A DNA stretch of 64,000 nucleotides, taken from positions 248,001 to 312,000 of the forward strand of contig CM060071.1 in assembly GCA_030533445.1 (NCBI GenBank). Direction: 5' to 3'. Below, piece by piece: positions 51,001 to 62,290 of the stretch. The notes under the pieces were generated by a model that saw only the letters and a program-made list of their open reading frames with translations, had not been told where the DNA came from and made no database searches. This DNA comes from Cyprinodon diabolis. Taxonomy: Eukaryota; Chordata; Actinopteri; Cyprinodontiformes; Cyprinodontidae. The position numbers were made by a program, and so were the translations under genes. Position 1 is the first letter of the stretch. Every line of letters begins with the position of its first letter.

Positions 51001-51830
51001 TATAAAGGGCTCTGGTTTATAACAGGCTCTGATGAATAAAAAGCTCTAGTTTATAACCGGCTTTGGTTTATAAAGGGCTGTGGTTTATGACAGGCTCTGG
51101 TATATAGAGGGCTTTGGTTTATAAAGGGCTTTGGTTTATAAAGGGCTCTGGTTTAAAAAGGGCTATGGTTTATAACGGGAACTGGATTATAAAGGGTTCT
51201 GGTTTATAAAGGGCTCTGGTTTTTAATGGGCTCTGGCTTCTAACTGTCTTTGGTTTAAAAAGGCCTATGGTTTATAACAGGCTCTGGTTTATAACCGGCT
51301 CTGGTTTATAAAGGGTTCTGGTTTATGACAGGCTCTCGTTTGTAATGGGCTCTGGTTTATAACGGTCTTTGGTTTAAAAAGGGTTCTGGTTTATAACAGG
51401 CTCTGGTTTATAACCGGCTTTGGTTTATAAAGGGCTATGGTTTATAACGGGCTCTGGTCTATAACCGGCTCCGGTTCAAAAAGGGCTTTGGTTTCTAAAG
51501 GGCTTTGGTTTATAAAGGGCTCTGGTTTATAACGGGCTCTGGTTTATAAAGGGCTCTGGTTTAGAAAGGGCTATGGTTTATAACAGGCTCTGGTTAAAAA
51601 AGGGCTCTGGTTTATAAAGGGCTCTGGTTTTTAACTGGCTCTGGTTTAAAAAGGCCTCTTTGTTTTTGACGGGCTCTGGTCTATAACAGGCTCTGGTTTG
51701 AAAAGGCCTTTGGTTTGTAACGGGCTCTGGTCTATAACCGGCTCTGGTTTAAAAAGGGTCTGGTTTATAACCGGCTTTGGTTAATAAAGGGCTCTGGTTT
51801 ATAACAGGCTCTGGTTTTTAACCGGCTTTG
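51000..51830 (+). repeat. Mosaic duplication segment c, copy 1
   Basis: GATGAATAAAAAGCTCTAG (51031) and TTAGAAAGGGCTATGG (51561) match 52969 and 53482. The offsets are 1938 and 1921 bp, 114 and 113 monomers, so one monomer differs between copies. CTCCGGTTCAAAA at 51469 matches 53407 (1938 bp). Confidence 0.85.
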
Positions 51831-51899
51831 GTTTATAACGGGCTCTGGTTTATAACGGGCTCTGGTTTATAACGGGCTCTGGTTTATTACCGGCTTTGG

Positions 51900-52850
51900 T
51901 TTATAAAGGGCTCTGGCTTATAAAGGGCTCTGGTTTATAACGGGCTCTGGTTTATAAAGGGTTATGGTTTATAAAGGGCTCCAGTTTTTAACGGCGTCTG
52001 GCTTATAACGGGATTTGGTTTAAAAAGGCCTCTGGTTTATAACAGGCTGTGGTTTATAACCAGCTTTGGATGATAAAGGGCTCTGGTTTATAAACGGCTC
52101 TGGTTTATTACAGGCTCTGGTATATAAAGGGCTATGGTTTTTAAAGGGCTTTGTTTTCTAATGGGCTTTGGTTTATAAAGGGCTCTGATTTATAAGGGGC
52201 TCTGGTTGTTAAAGGGCTCTGGTTTATAACGGGCTCTGGTTTATAAAGGGTTCTGGTTTATAAAGTGCTTTGGTTTGTAATTGGCCATGGTTTATAACGG
52301 GCTTTGGTTTAAAAGGGGATCTGGTTTATAACAGGCTCTGGTTTATAACCGGCTTTGGTTTATAACGGGCTCTGGTTTATAACTGGCTATGGTTTATAAC
52401 GGGCTCTGGTCTATAACCGGCTCTGGTTTAAAAAGGGCTTTGTTTTCTAAAGGGCTTTGGTTTACAAAGGGCTCTGGTTTATAAAGGGCTCTGGTTTATA
52501 AGGTGCTCTGGTTTATAAAGGGCTCTGGTTTGTAATGGGCTCTGGTTTATAACGGGCCCTGGTTTATAACCGGCTTTGGTTTTTAAAGGGCTGTGGTTTA
52601 TAAAGGGCTATGGTTCATAACGGGCTCTCGTTTATAACCGGCTTTTGTTTATAAAGAACTCTGGTTCATAACGGGCTCTGGTTTATAACTGGCTTTGGTT
52701 TATACAGGGCTCTGGTTTATAAAATGCTATGGTTTATAACAGGCTCTGGTTTGTAACGGGCTCTGGTTTATGACAGACTCAGGTTTATAAAGGGTTCTGG
52801 TTTATAAAGGGCTCTGGTTTATAACAATCTCTGGTGAATAAAGAGCTCTG
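51900..52850 (+). repeat. Mosaic duplication segment a, copy 2
   Basis: Copy of 49640-50520 with five additional monomers (AACTGGCTATGG to GGTTTACAAAGGG, near 52385-52470). It is followed by a copy of segment c (51000-51830) and not by segment b, so the segment order differs from the first occurrence. Confidence 0.85.
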
Positions 52851-52939
52851 GTTTATAACGGGCTCTGGTTTATAACCGGCTTTGGTTTATAACAGGCTCT
52901 GGTTTATAACCGGCTTTGGTTTATAAAGGGCTCTGGTTT

Positions 52940-53830
52940 ATAAAGGGCTCTGGTTTATAACAGGCTCTGATGAATAAAAAGCTCTAGTTTATAACCGGCT
53001 TTGGTTTATAAAGGGCTGTGGTTTATGACAGGCTCTGGTATATAGAGGGCTTTGGTTTATAAAGGGCTTTGGTTTATAAAGGGCTCTGGTTTAAAAAGGG
53101 CTATGGTTTATAACGGGAACTGGATTATAAAGGGTTCTGGTTTATAAAGGGCTCTGGTTTTTAATGGGCTCTGGCTTCTAACTGTCTTTGGTTTAAAAAG
53201 GCCTATGGTTTATAACAGGCTCTGGTTTATAACCGGCTCTGGTTTATAAAGGGTTCTGGTTTATGACAGGCTCTCGTTTGTAATGGGCTCTGGTTTATAA
53301 CGGTCTTTGGTTTAAAAAGGGTTCTGATTTATAACAGGCTCTGGTTTATAACCGGCTTTGGTTTATAAAGGGCTATGGTTTATAACGGGCTCTGGTCTAT
53401 AACCGGCTCCGGTTCAAAAAGGGCTTTGGTTTCTAAAGGGCTTTGGTTTATAAAGGGCTCTGGTTTATAAAGGGCTCTGGTTTAGAAAGGGCTATGGTTT
53501 ATAACAGGCTCTGGTTAAAAAAGGGCTCTGGTTTATAAAGGGCTCTGGTTTTTAACTGGCTCTGGTTTAAAAAGGCCTCTTTGTTTTTGACGGGCTCTGG
53601 TCTATAACAGGCTCTGGTTTGAAAAGGCCTTTGGTTTGTAACGGGCTCTGGTCTATAACCGGCTCTGGTTTAAAAAGGGTCTGGTTTATAACCGGCTTTG
53701 GTTAATAAAGGGCTCTGGTTTATAACAGGCTCTGGTTTTTAACCGGCTTTGGTTTATAACGGGCTCTGGTTTATAACGGGCTCTGGTTTATAACGGGCTC
53801 TGGTTTATTACCGGCTTTGGTTTATAAAGG
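52940..53830 (+). repeat. Mosaic duplication segment c, copy 2
   Basis: Copy of 51000-51830 with sparse substitutions and one monomer fewer near 53470. It follows segment a directly. Confidence 0.85.
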
Positions 53831-53879
53831 GCTCTGGCTTATAAAGGCCTCTGGTTTATAACAGGCTCTGGTTTATAAC

Positions 53880-54350
53880 CGGCTTTGGTTTATAAAGGGT
53901 TCTGGTTTATGACAGGCTCTCGTTTGTAATGTGCTCTGGTTTATAACGGGCTTTGGTTTAAAAAGGGTTCTGGTTTATAACAGGCTCTGGTTTATATCCG
54001 GCTTTGGTTTATAAAGGGCTATGGTTTATAACGGGCTCTGGTCTATAACCGGCTCCGGTTCAAAAAGGGCTTTGGTTTCTAAAGGGCTTTGGTTTATAAA
54101 GGGCTCTGGTTTATAACGGGCTCTGGTTTTTAAAGGGCTATGGTTTATAAGGTGCTCTGCTTTATAAAGGGTTCTGGTTTATAAAGCGCTCTGGTTTGTA
54201 ATGGGCTCTGGTTTATAACGGGCTTTGGTTTAAAAGGGCTGTGGTTTATAAAGGGCTATGGTTTATAACGGGCTCTGGTTTATAACCGGCTTTGGTTTAT
54301 AAAGGGCTCTGGTTTATAAAGGGTTCTGGTTTTTTGACAGGCTCGGGTAT
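53880..54350 (+). repeat. Mosaic duplication segment b, copy 2
   Basis: Copy of 50530-51000 at a constant offset of 3349 bp. It is followed by a run of three monomers with the uncommon GGTTTAGAACGGG variant (about 54408-54450). Confidence 0.85.
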
Positions 54351-54519
54351 ATAAAGGGCTCTGGTTTATAACAGGCTCTGGTTTTTAACCGGCTTTGGTT
54401 TAGAACGGGCTCTGGTTTAGAACGGGCTCTGGTTTAGAACGGGCTCTGGTTTATTACCGGCTTTGGTTTATAAAGGGCTCTGGCTTATAAAGGCCTCTGG
54501 TTTATAACAGGCTCTGGTT

Positions 54520-56575
54520 TATAACCGGCTTTGGTCTATAAAGGGCTCTGGTTTATAAAGGGCTCTGGTTTATAACAGGCTCTGGTGAATAAAAAGCTCT
54601 AGTTTATAACCGGCTTAAGTTTATAAAGGGCTGTGGTTTATGACAGGCTCTGGTATATAGAGGGCTTTGGTTTATAAAGGGCTTTGGTTTATAAAGGGCT
54701 CTGGTTTAAAAAGGGCTATGGTTTATAAAGGGCTCTGGTTTTTAACTGGCTCTGGTTTAAAAAGGCCTCTTTGTTTTTAACGGGCTCTGGTCTATAACAG
54801 GCTCTGGTTTGAAAAGGCCTTTGGTTTGTAACGGGCTCTGGTCTATAACCGGCTCTGGTTTAAAAAGGGTCTGGTTTATAACCGGCTTTGGTTAATAAAG
54901 GGCTCTGGTTTATTACAGGCTGTGGTACATAAATGGCTCTGGTTTATTACAGGCTCTGGTATATAAAGGGCTTTGGTTTCTAAAGGGCTCTGGTTATTAA
55001 AGGGCGCTGGGTTATAAAGGGCTCTGGATTATAAAGGGCTCTGGTTTTTAAAGGGCTCTGGTTTATAACAGGCTTTAGTTTTAAAAGGGCTCTGGTTTTT
55101 AACCGGCTTTGGTTTATAACGGGCTCTGGTTTATAAAGGGCTCTGGTTTATAACAGGCTCTGGTTTATAACCGGCTTTGGTTTATAAAGGGCTCTGGTTT
55201 ATAACAGGCTCTGGTGAATAAAAAGCTCTAGTTTATAACCGGCTTTGGTTTATAAAGGGCTGTGGTTTATGACAGGCTCTGGTATATAGAGGGCTTTGGT
55301 TTATAAAGGGCTTTGGTATATAAAGGGCTCTGGTTTAAAAAGGGCTATGGTTTATAACGGAATCTGGTTTATAAAGGGTTCTGGTTTATAAAGGGCTCTG
55401 GATTTTAATGGGCTCTGGCTTCTAACGGGCTTTGGTTTAGAAAGGCCTATGGTTTATAACAGGCTCTGGTTTATAACCGGCTCTGGTTTATAAAGGGTTC
55501 TGGTTTATGACAGGCTCTCGTTTGTAATGGGCTCTGGTTTATAACGGGCTTTGGTTTAAAAAGGGTTCTGGTTTATAACAGGCTCTGCTTTATAACCGGC
55601 TTTGGTTTATAAAGGGCTATGGTTTATAACGGGCTCTTTTCTATAACCGGCTCCGGTTCAAAAAGGGCTTTGGTTTCTAAAGGGCTTTGGTTTATAAAGG
55701 GCTCTGGTTTATAACGGGCTCTGGTTTTTAAAGGGCTCTGGTTTATAAGGTGCTCTGCTTTATAAAGGGTTCTGGTTTATAAAGCGCTCTGGTTTGTAAT
55801 GGGCTCTGGTTTATAACGGGCTTTGGTTTAAAAGGGCTGTGGTTTATAAAGGGCTATGGTTTATAACGGGCTCTAGTTTATAACCGGCTTTGGTTTATAA
55901 AGGGCTCTGGTTTATAAAGGGTTCTGGTTTTTTGACAGGCTCGGGTATATAAAGGGCTTTGGTTTCTAATGGGCTTTGGTTTATAAAGGGCTCTGGTTTA
56001 TAAAGGGCTCTGGTTTTTAATCCGCTGTGGTTTATAACAGCCTCTGGTTTATAAAGGGTTCTGGCTTATAAAGGGCTCTGGTTTGTAATGGGCTCTGGTT
56101 TATAACGGGCTTTGGTTTAAAAAGGGCTCTTGTTTATAACAGGCTCTGGTTTTTAACCGGCTTTGGTTTATAACGGGCTCTGGTTTATAACAGGCTCTGG
56201 TTTACAACCGGCTTTGGTTTATAAAGGGCTCTGGTTTATAATGGGCTATGGTTTATAATGGGCTCTGGTCTATAACCGGCTCCGGTTCAAAAAGGGCTTT
56301 GGTTTCTAAAGGGCTTTGGTTAATAAAGGGTTCTGGTTTATAAAGCGCTCTGGTTTGTAATGGGCTCTGGTTTATAACTGGCTATGGTTTATAACGGGCT
56401 CTGGTCTATAACCGGCTCTGGTTTAAAAAGGGCTTTGGTTTCTAAAGGGCTTTGGTTTACAAAGGGCTCTGCTTTATGAAGGGTTCTGGTTTTTTGACAG
56501 GCTCGGGTATATAAAGGGCTTTGGTTTCTAATGGGCTTTGGTTTATAAAGGGCTCTGGTTTATAAAGGGCTCTGG
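54520..56575 (+). repeat. 2228-bp-spaced higher-order repeat, copy 1
   Basis: Landmarks and their partners in the next copy: GGCTTAAGTTTAT at 54612/56755 (offset 2143), AATCTGGTTTAT at 55361/57589 (2228), TCGGGTATATAAAGG at 55941/58169 (2228) and 56503/58731 (2228), CTCYGGTTCAAAA at 56280/58508 (2228). The step from 2143 to 2228 is five monomers gained by the later copy near 57300-57420. Similarity ends near 56575. Confidence 0.85.
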
Positions 56576-56659
56576 TTTATAACAGGCTCTGGTGAATAAA
56601 GAGCTCTGGTTTATAACGGGCTCTGGTTTATAACCGGCTTTGGTTTATAACAGGCTCTG

Positions 56660-58790
56660 GTTTATAACCGGCTTTGGTTTATAAAGGGCTCTGGTTTATA
56701 AAGGGCTCTGGTTTATAACAGGCTCTGGTGAATAAAAAGCTCTAGTTTATAACCGGCTTAAGTTTATAAAGGGCTGTGGTTTATGACAGGCTCTGGTATA
56801 TAGAGGGCTTTGGTTTATAAAGGGCTTTGGTTTATAAAGGGCTCTGGTTTAAAAAGGGCTATGGTTTATAAAGGGCTCTGGTTTTTAACTGGCTCTGGTT
56901 TAAAAAGGCCTCTTTGTTTTTAACCGGCTCTGGTCTATAACAGGCTCTGGTTTGAAAAGGCCTTTGGTTTGTAACGGGCTCTGGTCTATAACCGGCTCTG
57001 GTTTAAAAAGGGTCTGGTTTATAACCGGCTTTGGTTAATAAAGGGCTCTGGTTTATTACAGGCTCTGGTATATAAATGGCTCTGGATTATTACAGGCTCT
57101 GGTATATAAAGGGCTTTGGTTTCTAAAGGGCTCTGGTTATTAAAGGGCGCTGGGTTATAAAGGGCTCTGGATTATAAAGGGCTCTGGTTTTTAAAGGGCT
57201 CTGGTTCATAACAGGCTCTGGTTTATAAAGGGTTCTGGTTTATAAAGGGCTCTGGTTTGCAATGGGCTCTGGTTTATAACGGGCTTTAGTTTAAAAAGGG
57301 CTCTGGTTTATAACAGGCTCTTGTTTTTAACCGGCTTTGGTTTATAACGGGCTCTGGTTTATAACGGGCTCTGGTTTATAACAGGCTCTGGTTTATAACC
57401 GGCTTTGGTTTATAAAGGGCTCTGGTTTATAACAGGCTCTGGTGAATAAAAAGCTCTAGTTTATAACCGGCTTTGGTTTATAAAGGGCTGTGGTTTATGA
57501 CAGGCTCTGGTATATAGAGGGCTTTGGTTTATAAAGGGCTTTGGTATATAAAGGGCTCTGGTTTAAAAAGGGCTATGGTTTATAACGGAATCTGGTTTAT
57601 AAAGGGTTCTGGTTTATAAACGGCTCTGGTTTTTAATGGGCTCTAGCTTCTAACGGGCTTTGGTTTAGAAAGGCCTATTGTTTATAACAGGCTCTGGTTT
57701 ATAACCGGCTCTGGTTTATAAAGGGTTCTGGTTTATGACAGGCTCTCGTTTGTAATGGGCTCTGGTTTATAACGGGCTTTGGTTTAAAAAGGGTTCTGGT
57801 TTATAACAGGCTCTGCTTTATAACCGGCTTTGGTTTATAAAGGGCTATGGTTTATAACGGGCTCTGGTCTATAACCGGCTCCGGTTCAAAAAGGGCTTTG
57901 GTTTCTAAAGGGCTTTGGTTTATAAAGGGCTCTGGTTTATAACGGGCTCTGGTTTTTAAAGGGCTCTGGTTTATAAGGTGCTCTGCTTTATAAAGGGTTC
58001 TGGTTTATAAAGCGCTCTAGTTTGTAATGGGCTCTGGTTTATAACGGGCTTTGGTTTAAAAGGGCTGTGGTTTATAAAGGGCTATGGTTTATAACGGGCT
58101 CTGGTTTATAACCGGCTTTGGTTTATAAAGGGCTCTGGTTTATAAAGGGTTCTGGTTTTTTGACAGGCTCGGGTATATAAAGGGCTTTGGTTTCTAATGG
58201 GCTTTGGTTTATAAAGGGCTCTGGTTTATAAAGGGCTCTGGTTTTTAATCCGCTGTGGTTTATAACAGCCTCTGGTTTATAAAGGGTTCTGGCTTATAAA
58301 GGGCTCTGGTTTGTAATGGGCTCTGGTTTAAAACGGGCTTTGGTTTAAAAAGGGCTCTTGTTTATAACAGGCTCTGGTTTTTAACCGGCTTTGGTTTATA
58401 ACGGGCTCTGGTTTATAACAGGCTCTGGTTTATAACCGGCTCTGGTTTATAAAGGGCTCTGGTTTATAATGGGCTATGGTTTATAATGGGCTCTGGTCTA
58501 TAACCGGCTCTGGTTCAAAAAGGGCTTTGGTTTCTAAAGGGCTTTGGTTTATAAAGGGTTCTGGTTTATAAAGCGCTCTGGTTTGTAATGGGCTCTGGTT
58601 TATAACTGGCTATGGTTTATAACGGGCTCTGGTCTATAACTGGCTCTGGTTTAAAAAGGGCTTTGGTTTCTAAAGGGCTTTGGTTTACAAAGGGCTCTGC
58701 TTTATAAAGGGTTCTGGTTTTTTGACAGGCTCGGGTATATAAAGGGCTATTGTTTCTAATGGGCTCTGGTTTATAAAGGGCTCTGGTTTT
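56660..58790 (+). repeat. 2228-bp-spaced higher-order repeat, copy 2
   Basis: Second copy of 54520-56575, separated from it by a few CAGG/CCGG/AAGGG monomers. At 58508 the marker CTCCGGTTC has become CTCTGGTTC, again a CpG-to-TpG type change. Its right half is copied once more at 60430-62290. Confidence 0.85.
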
Positions 58791-60429
58791 TAATCTGCTC
58801 TGGTTTATAACAGCCTCTGGTTTATAAAGGGTTCTGGCTTATAAAGGGCTCTGGTTTGTAATGGGCTCTGGTTTATAACGGGCTTTGGTTTAAAAAGGGT
58901 TCTGGTTTATAACAGGCTCTGGTTTATAACCGGCTTTGGTTTATAAAGGGCTATGGTTTATAACGGGCTCTGGTCTATAACCGGCTCCGGTTCAAAAAGG
59001 GCTTTGGTTTCTCAAGGGCTTTGGTTTATAAAGGGCTCTGGTTTATAGCGGGCTCTGGTTTTTAAAGGGCTCTGGTTTATAAGGTGCTCTGCTTTATAAA
59101 GGGTTCTGGTTTATAAAGCGCTGTGGTTTGGAATGGGCTCTGGTTTATAACGCGCTTTGGTTTAAAAGGGCTGTGGTTTATAAAGGGCTATGGTTTATAA
59201 CGGGCTCTGGTTTAAAAGGGGCTCTTTTTTATAACAGGCTCTGGTTTATAACCGGCTTTGGTTTATAACGGGCTCTGGTTTATAACAGGTTCTGGTTTAT
59301 AACCGGCTTTGGTTTATAAAGGGCTCTGGTTTATAACGGTCTTTGGTTTAAAAAGGGTTCTGGTTTATAACAGGCTCTGGTTTATAACCGGCTTTGGTTT
59401 ATAAAGGGCTATGGTTTATAACGGGCTCTGGTATATAGAGGGCTTTGGTTTATAAAGGGCTTTGGTATATAAAGGGCTCTGGTTTAAAAAGGGCTATGGT
59501 TTATAACGGAATCTGGTTTATAAAGGGTTCTGGTTTATAAAGGGCTCTGGTTTTTAATGGGCTTTGGTTTAGAAAGGCCTATGGTTTATAACAGGCTCTG
59601 GTTTATAACCGGCTCTGGTTTATAAAGGGTTCTGGTTTATGACAGGCTCTCGTTTGTAATGGGCTCTGGTTTATAACGGGCTTTGGTTTAAAAAGGGTTC
59701 TGGTTTATAACAGGCTCTGCTTTATAACCGGCTTTGGTTTATAAAGGGCTATGGTTTATAACGGGCTCTGGTCTATAACCGGCTCCGGTTCAAAAAGGGC
59801 TCTGGTTTATAACGGGCTCTGGTTTTTAAAGGGCTCTGGTTTATAAGGTGCTCTGCTTTATAAAGGGTTCTGGTTTATAAAGCGCTCTGGTTTGTAATGG
59901 GCTCTGGTTTATAACGGGCTTTGGTTTAAAAGGGCTGTGGTTTATAAAGGGCTATGGTTTATAACGGGCTCTGGTTTATAACCGGCTTTGGTTTATAAAG
60001 GGCTCTGGTTTATAAAGGGTTCTGGTTTTTTGACAGGCTCGGGTATATAAAGGGCTTTGGTTTCTAATGGGCATTGGTTTATAAAGGGGTCTGGTTTATA
60101 AAGGGCTCTGGTTTTTAATCCGCTGTGGTTTATAACAGCCTCTGGTTTATAAAGGGTTATGGCTTATGAAGGGCTCTGGTTTGTAATGGGCTCTGGTTTA
60201 TAACGGGCTTTGGTTTAAAAAGGGCTTTTGTTTATAACAGGCTCTGGTTTATAACCGGCTTTGGTTTATAAAGGGCTATGGTTTATAACGGGCTCTGGTC
60301 TATAACCGGCTCCGGTTTAAAAAGATCTTTGGTTTCTAAAGGGCTTTGGTTTATAAAGGGCTATGGTTTATAACAGGCTCTGGTTTATAACCGGCTTTGG
60401 TTTATAAAGGGCTCTGGTGAATAAAAAGC

Positions 60430-62290
60430 TCTAGTTTATAACCGGCTTTGGTTTATAAAGGGCTGTGGTTTATGACAGGCTCTGGTATATAGAGGGCTTT
60501 GGTTTATAAAGGGCTTTGGTATATAAAGGGCTCTGGTTTAAAAAGGGCTATGGTTTATAACAGAATCTGGTTTATAAAGGGTTCTGGTTTATAAAGGGCT
60601 CTGGTTTTTAATGGGGTCTGGCTTCTAACGGGCTTTGGTTTAGAAAGGCCTGTGGTTTATAACAGGCTCTGGTTTATAACCGGCTCTGGTATATAAAGGG
60701 TTCTGGTTTATGACAGGCTCTCGTTGGTAATGGGCTCTGGTTTATAACGGGCTTTGGTTTAAAAAGGGTTCTGGTTTATAACAGGCTCTGCTTTATAACC
60801 GGCTTTGGTTTATAAAGGGCTATGGTTTATAACGGGCTCTGGTCTATAACCTGCTCCGGTTCAAAAAGGGCTTTGGTTTCTAAAGGGCTTTGGTTTATAA
60901 AGGGCTCTGGTTTATAACGGGCTCTGGTTTTTAAAGGGCTCTGGTTTATAAGGTGCTCTGCTTTATAAAGGGTTCTGGTTTATAAAGCGCTCTGGTTTGT
61001 AATGGGCTCTGGTTTATAACGGGCTTTGGTTTAAAAGGGCTGTGGTTTATAAAGGGCTATGGTTTATAATGGGCTCTGGTTAATAACCGGCTTTGGTTTA
61101 TAAAGGGCTCTGGTTTATAAAGGGTTCTGGTTTTTTGACAGGCTCGGGTATATAAAGGGCTTTGGTTTCTAATGGGCTTTGGTTTATAAAGGGCTCTGGT
61201 TTATAAAGGGCTCTGGTTTTTAATCCGCTGTGGTTTATAACAGCCTCTGGTTTATAAAGGGTTCTGGCTTATAAAGGGCTCTGGTTTGTAATGGGCTCTG
61301 GTTTATAACGGGCTTTGGTTTAAAAAGGGCTCTTGTTTATAACAGGCTCTGGTTTTTAACCGGCTTTGGTTTATAACGGGCTCTGGTTTATAACAGGCTC
61401 TGGTTTACAACCGGCTTTGGTTTATAAAGGGCTCTGGTCTATAATGGGCTATGGTTTATAATGGGCTCTGGTCTATAACCGGCTCCGGTTCAAAAAGGGC
61501 TTTGGTTTCTAAAGGGCTTTGGTTTATAAAGGGTTCTGGTTTATAAAGCGCTCTGGTTTGTAATGGGCTCTGGTTTATAACTGGCTATGGTTTATAACGG
61601 GCTCTGGTCTATAACCGGCTCTGGTTTAAAAAGGGCTTTGGTTTCCAAAGGGCTTTGGTTTACAAAGGGCTCTGGTTTATAAAGGGTTCTGGTTTTTTGA
61701 CAGGCTCGGGTATATAAAGGGCTTTGGTTTCTAATGGGCTTTGGTTTATAAAGGGCTCTGGTTTATAAAGGGCTCTGGTTTTTAATCTGCTCTGGTTTAT
61801 AACAGCCTCTGGTTTATAAAGGGTTCTGGCTTATAAAGGGCTCTGGTTTGTAATGGGCTCTGGTTTATAACGGGCTTTGGTTTAAAAAGGGTTCTGGTTT
61901 ATAACAGGCTCTGGTTTATAACCGGCTTTGGTTTATAAAGGGCTATGGTTTATAATGGGCTCTGGTCTATAACCGGCTCCGGTTCAAAAAGGGCTTTGGT
62001 TTCTAAAGGGCTTTGGTTTATAAAGGGCTCTGGTTTATAACGGGCTCTGGTTTTTAAAGGGCTCTGGTTTATAAGGTGCTCTGCTTTATAAAGGGTTCTG
62101 GTTTTTTTAAAGCGCTCTGGTTTGGAATGGGCTCTGGTTTATAACGGGCTTTGGTTTAAAAGGGCTATGATTTATAAAGGGCTATGGTTTATAACGGGCT
62201 CTGGTTTAAAAAGGGCTCTTTTTTATAACAGGCTCTGGTTTATAACCGGCTTTGGTTTATAATGGGCTCTGGTTTATAAAGGGCTCTGGT
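60430..62290 (+). repeat. 2975-bp-spaced copy of 57460-59300
   Basis: AATCTGGTTTAT at 60564 matches 57589, and TCGGGTATATAAAGG at 61144 and 61706 matches 58169 and 58731; all offsets are exactly 2975 bp (175 monomers). CTCCGGTTCAAAA at 61977 matches 58985 at 2992 bp, one monomer more. Further on, a GGGCTCTTTTTTATAACAGG unit near 62213 matches 59219. Confidence 0.85.
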
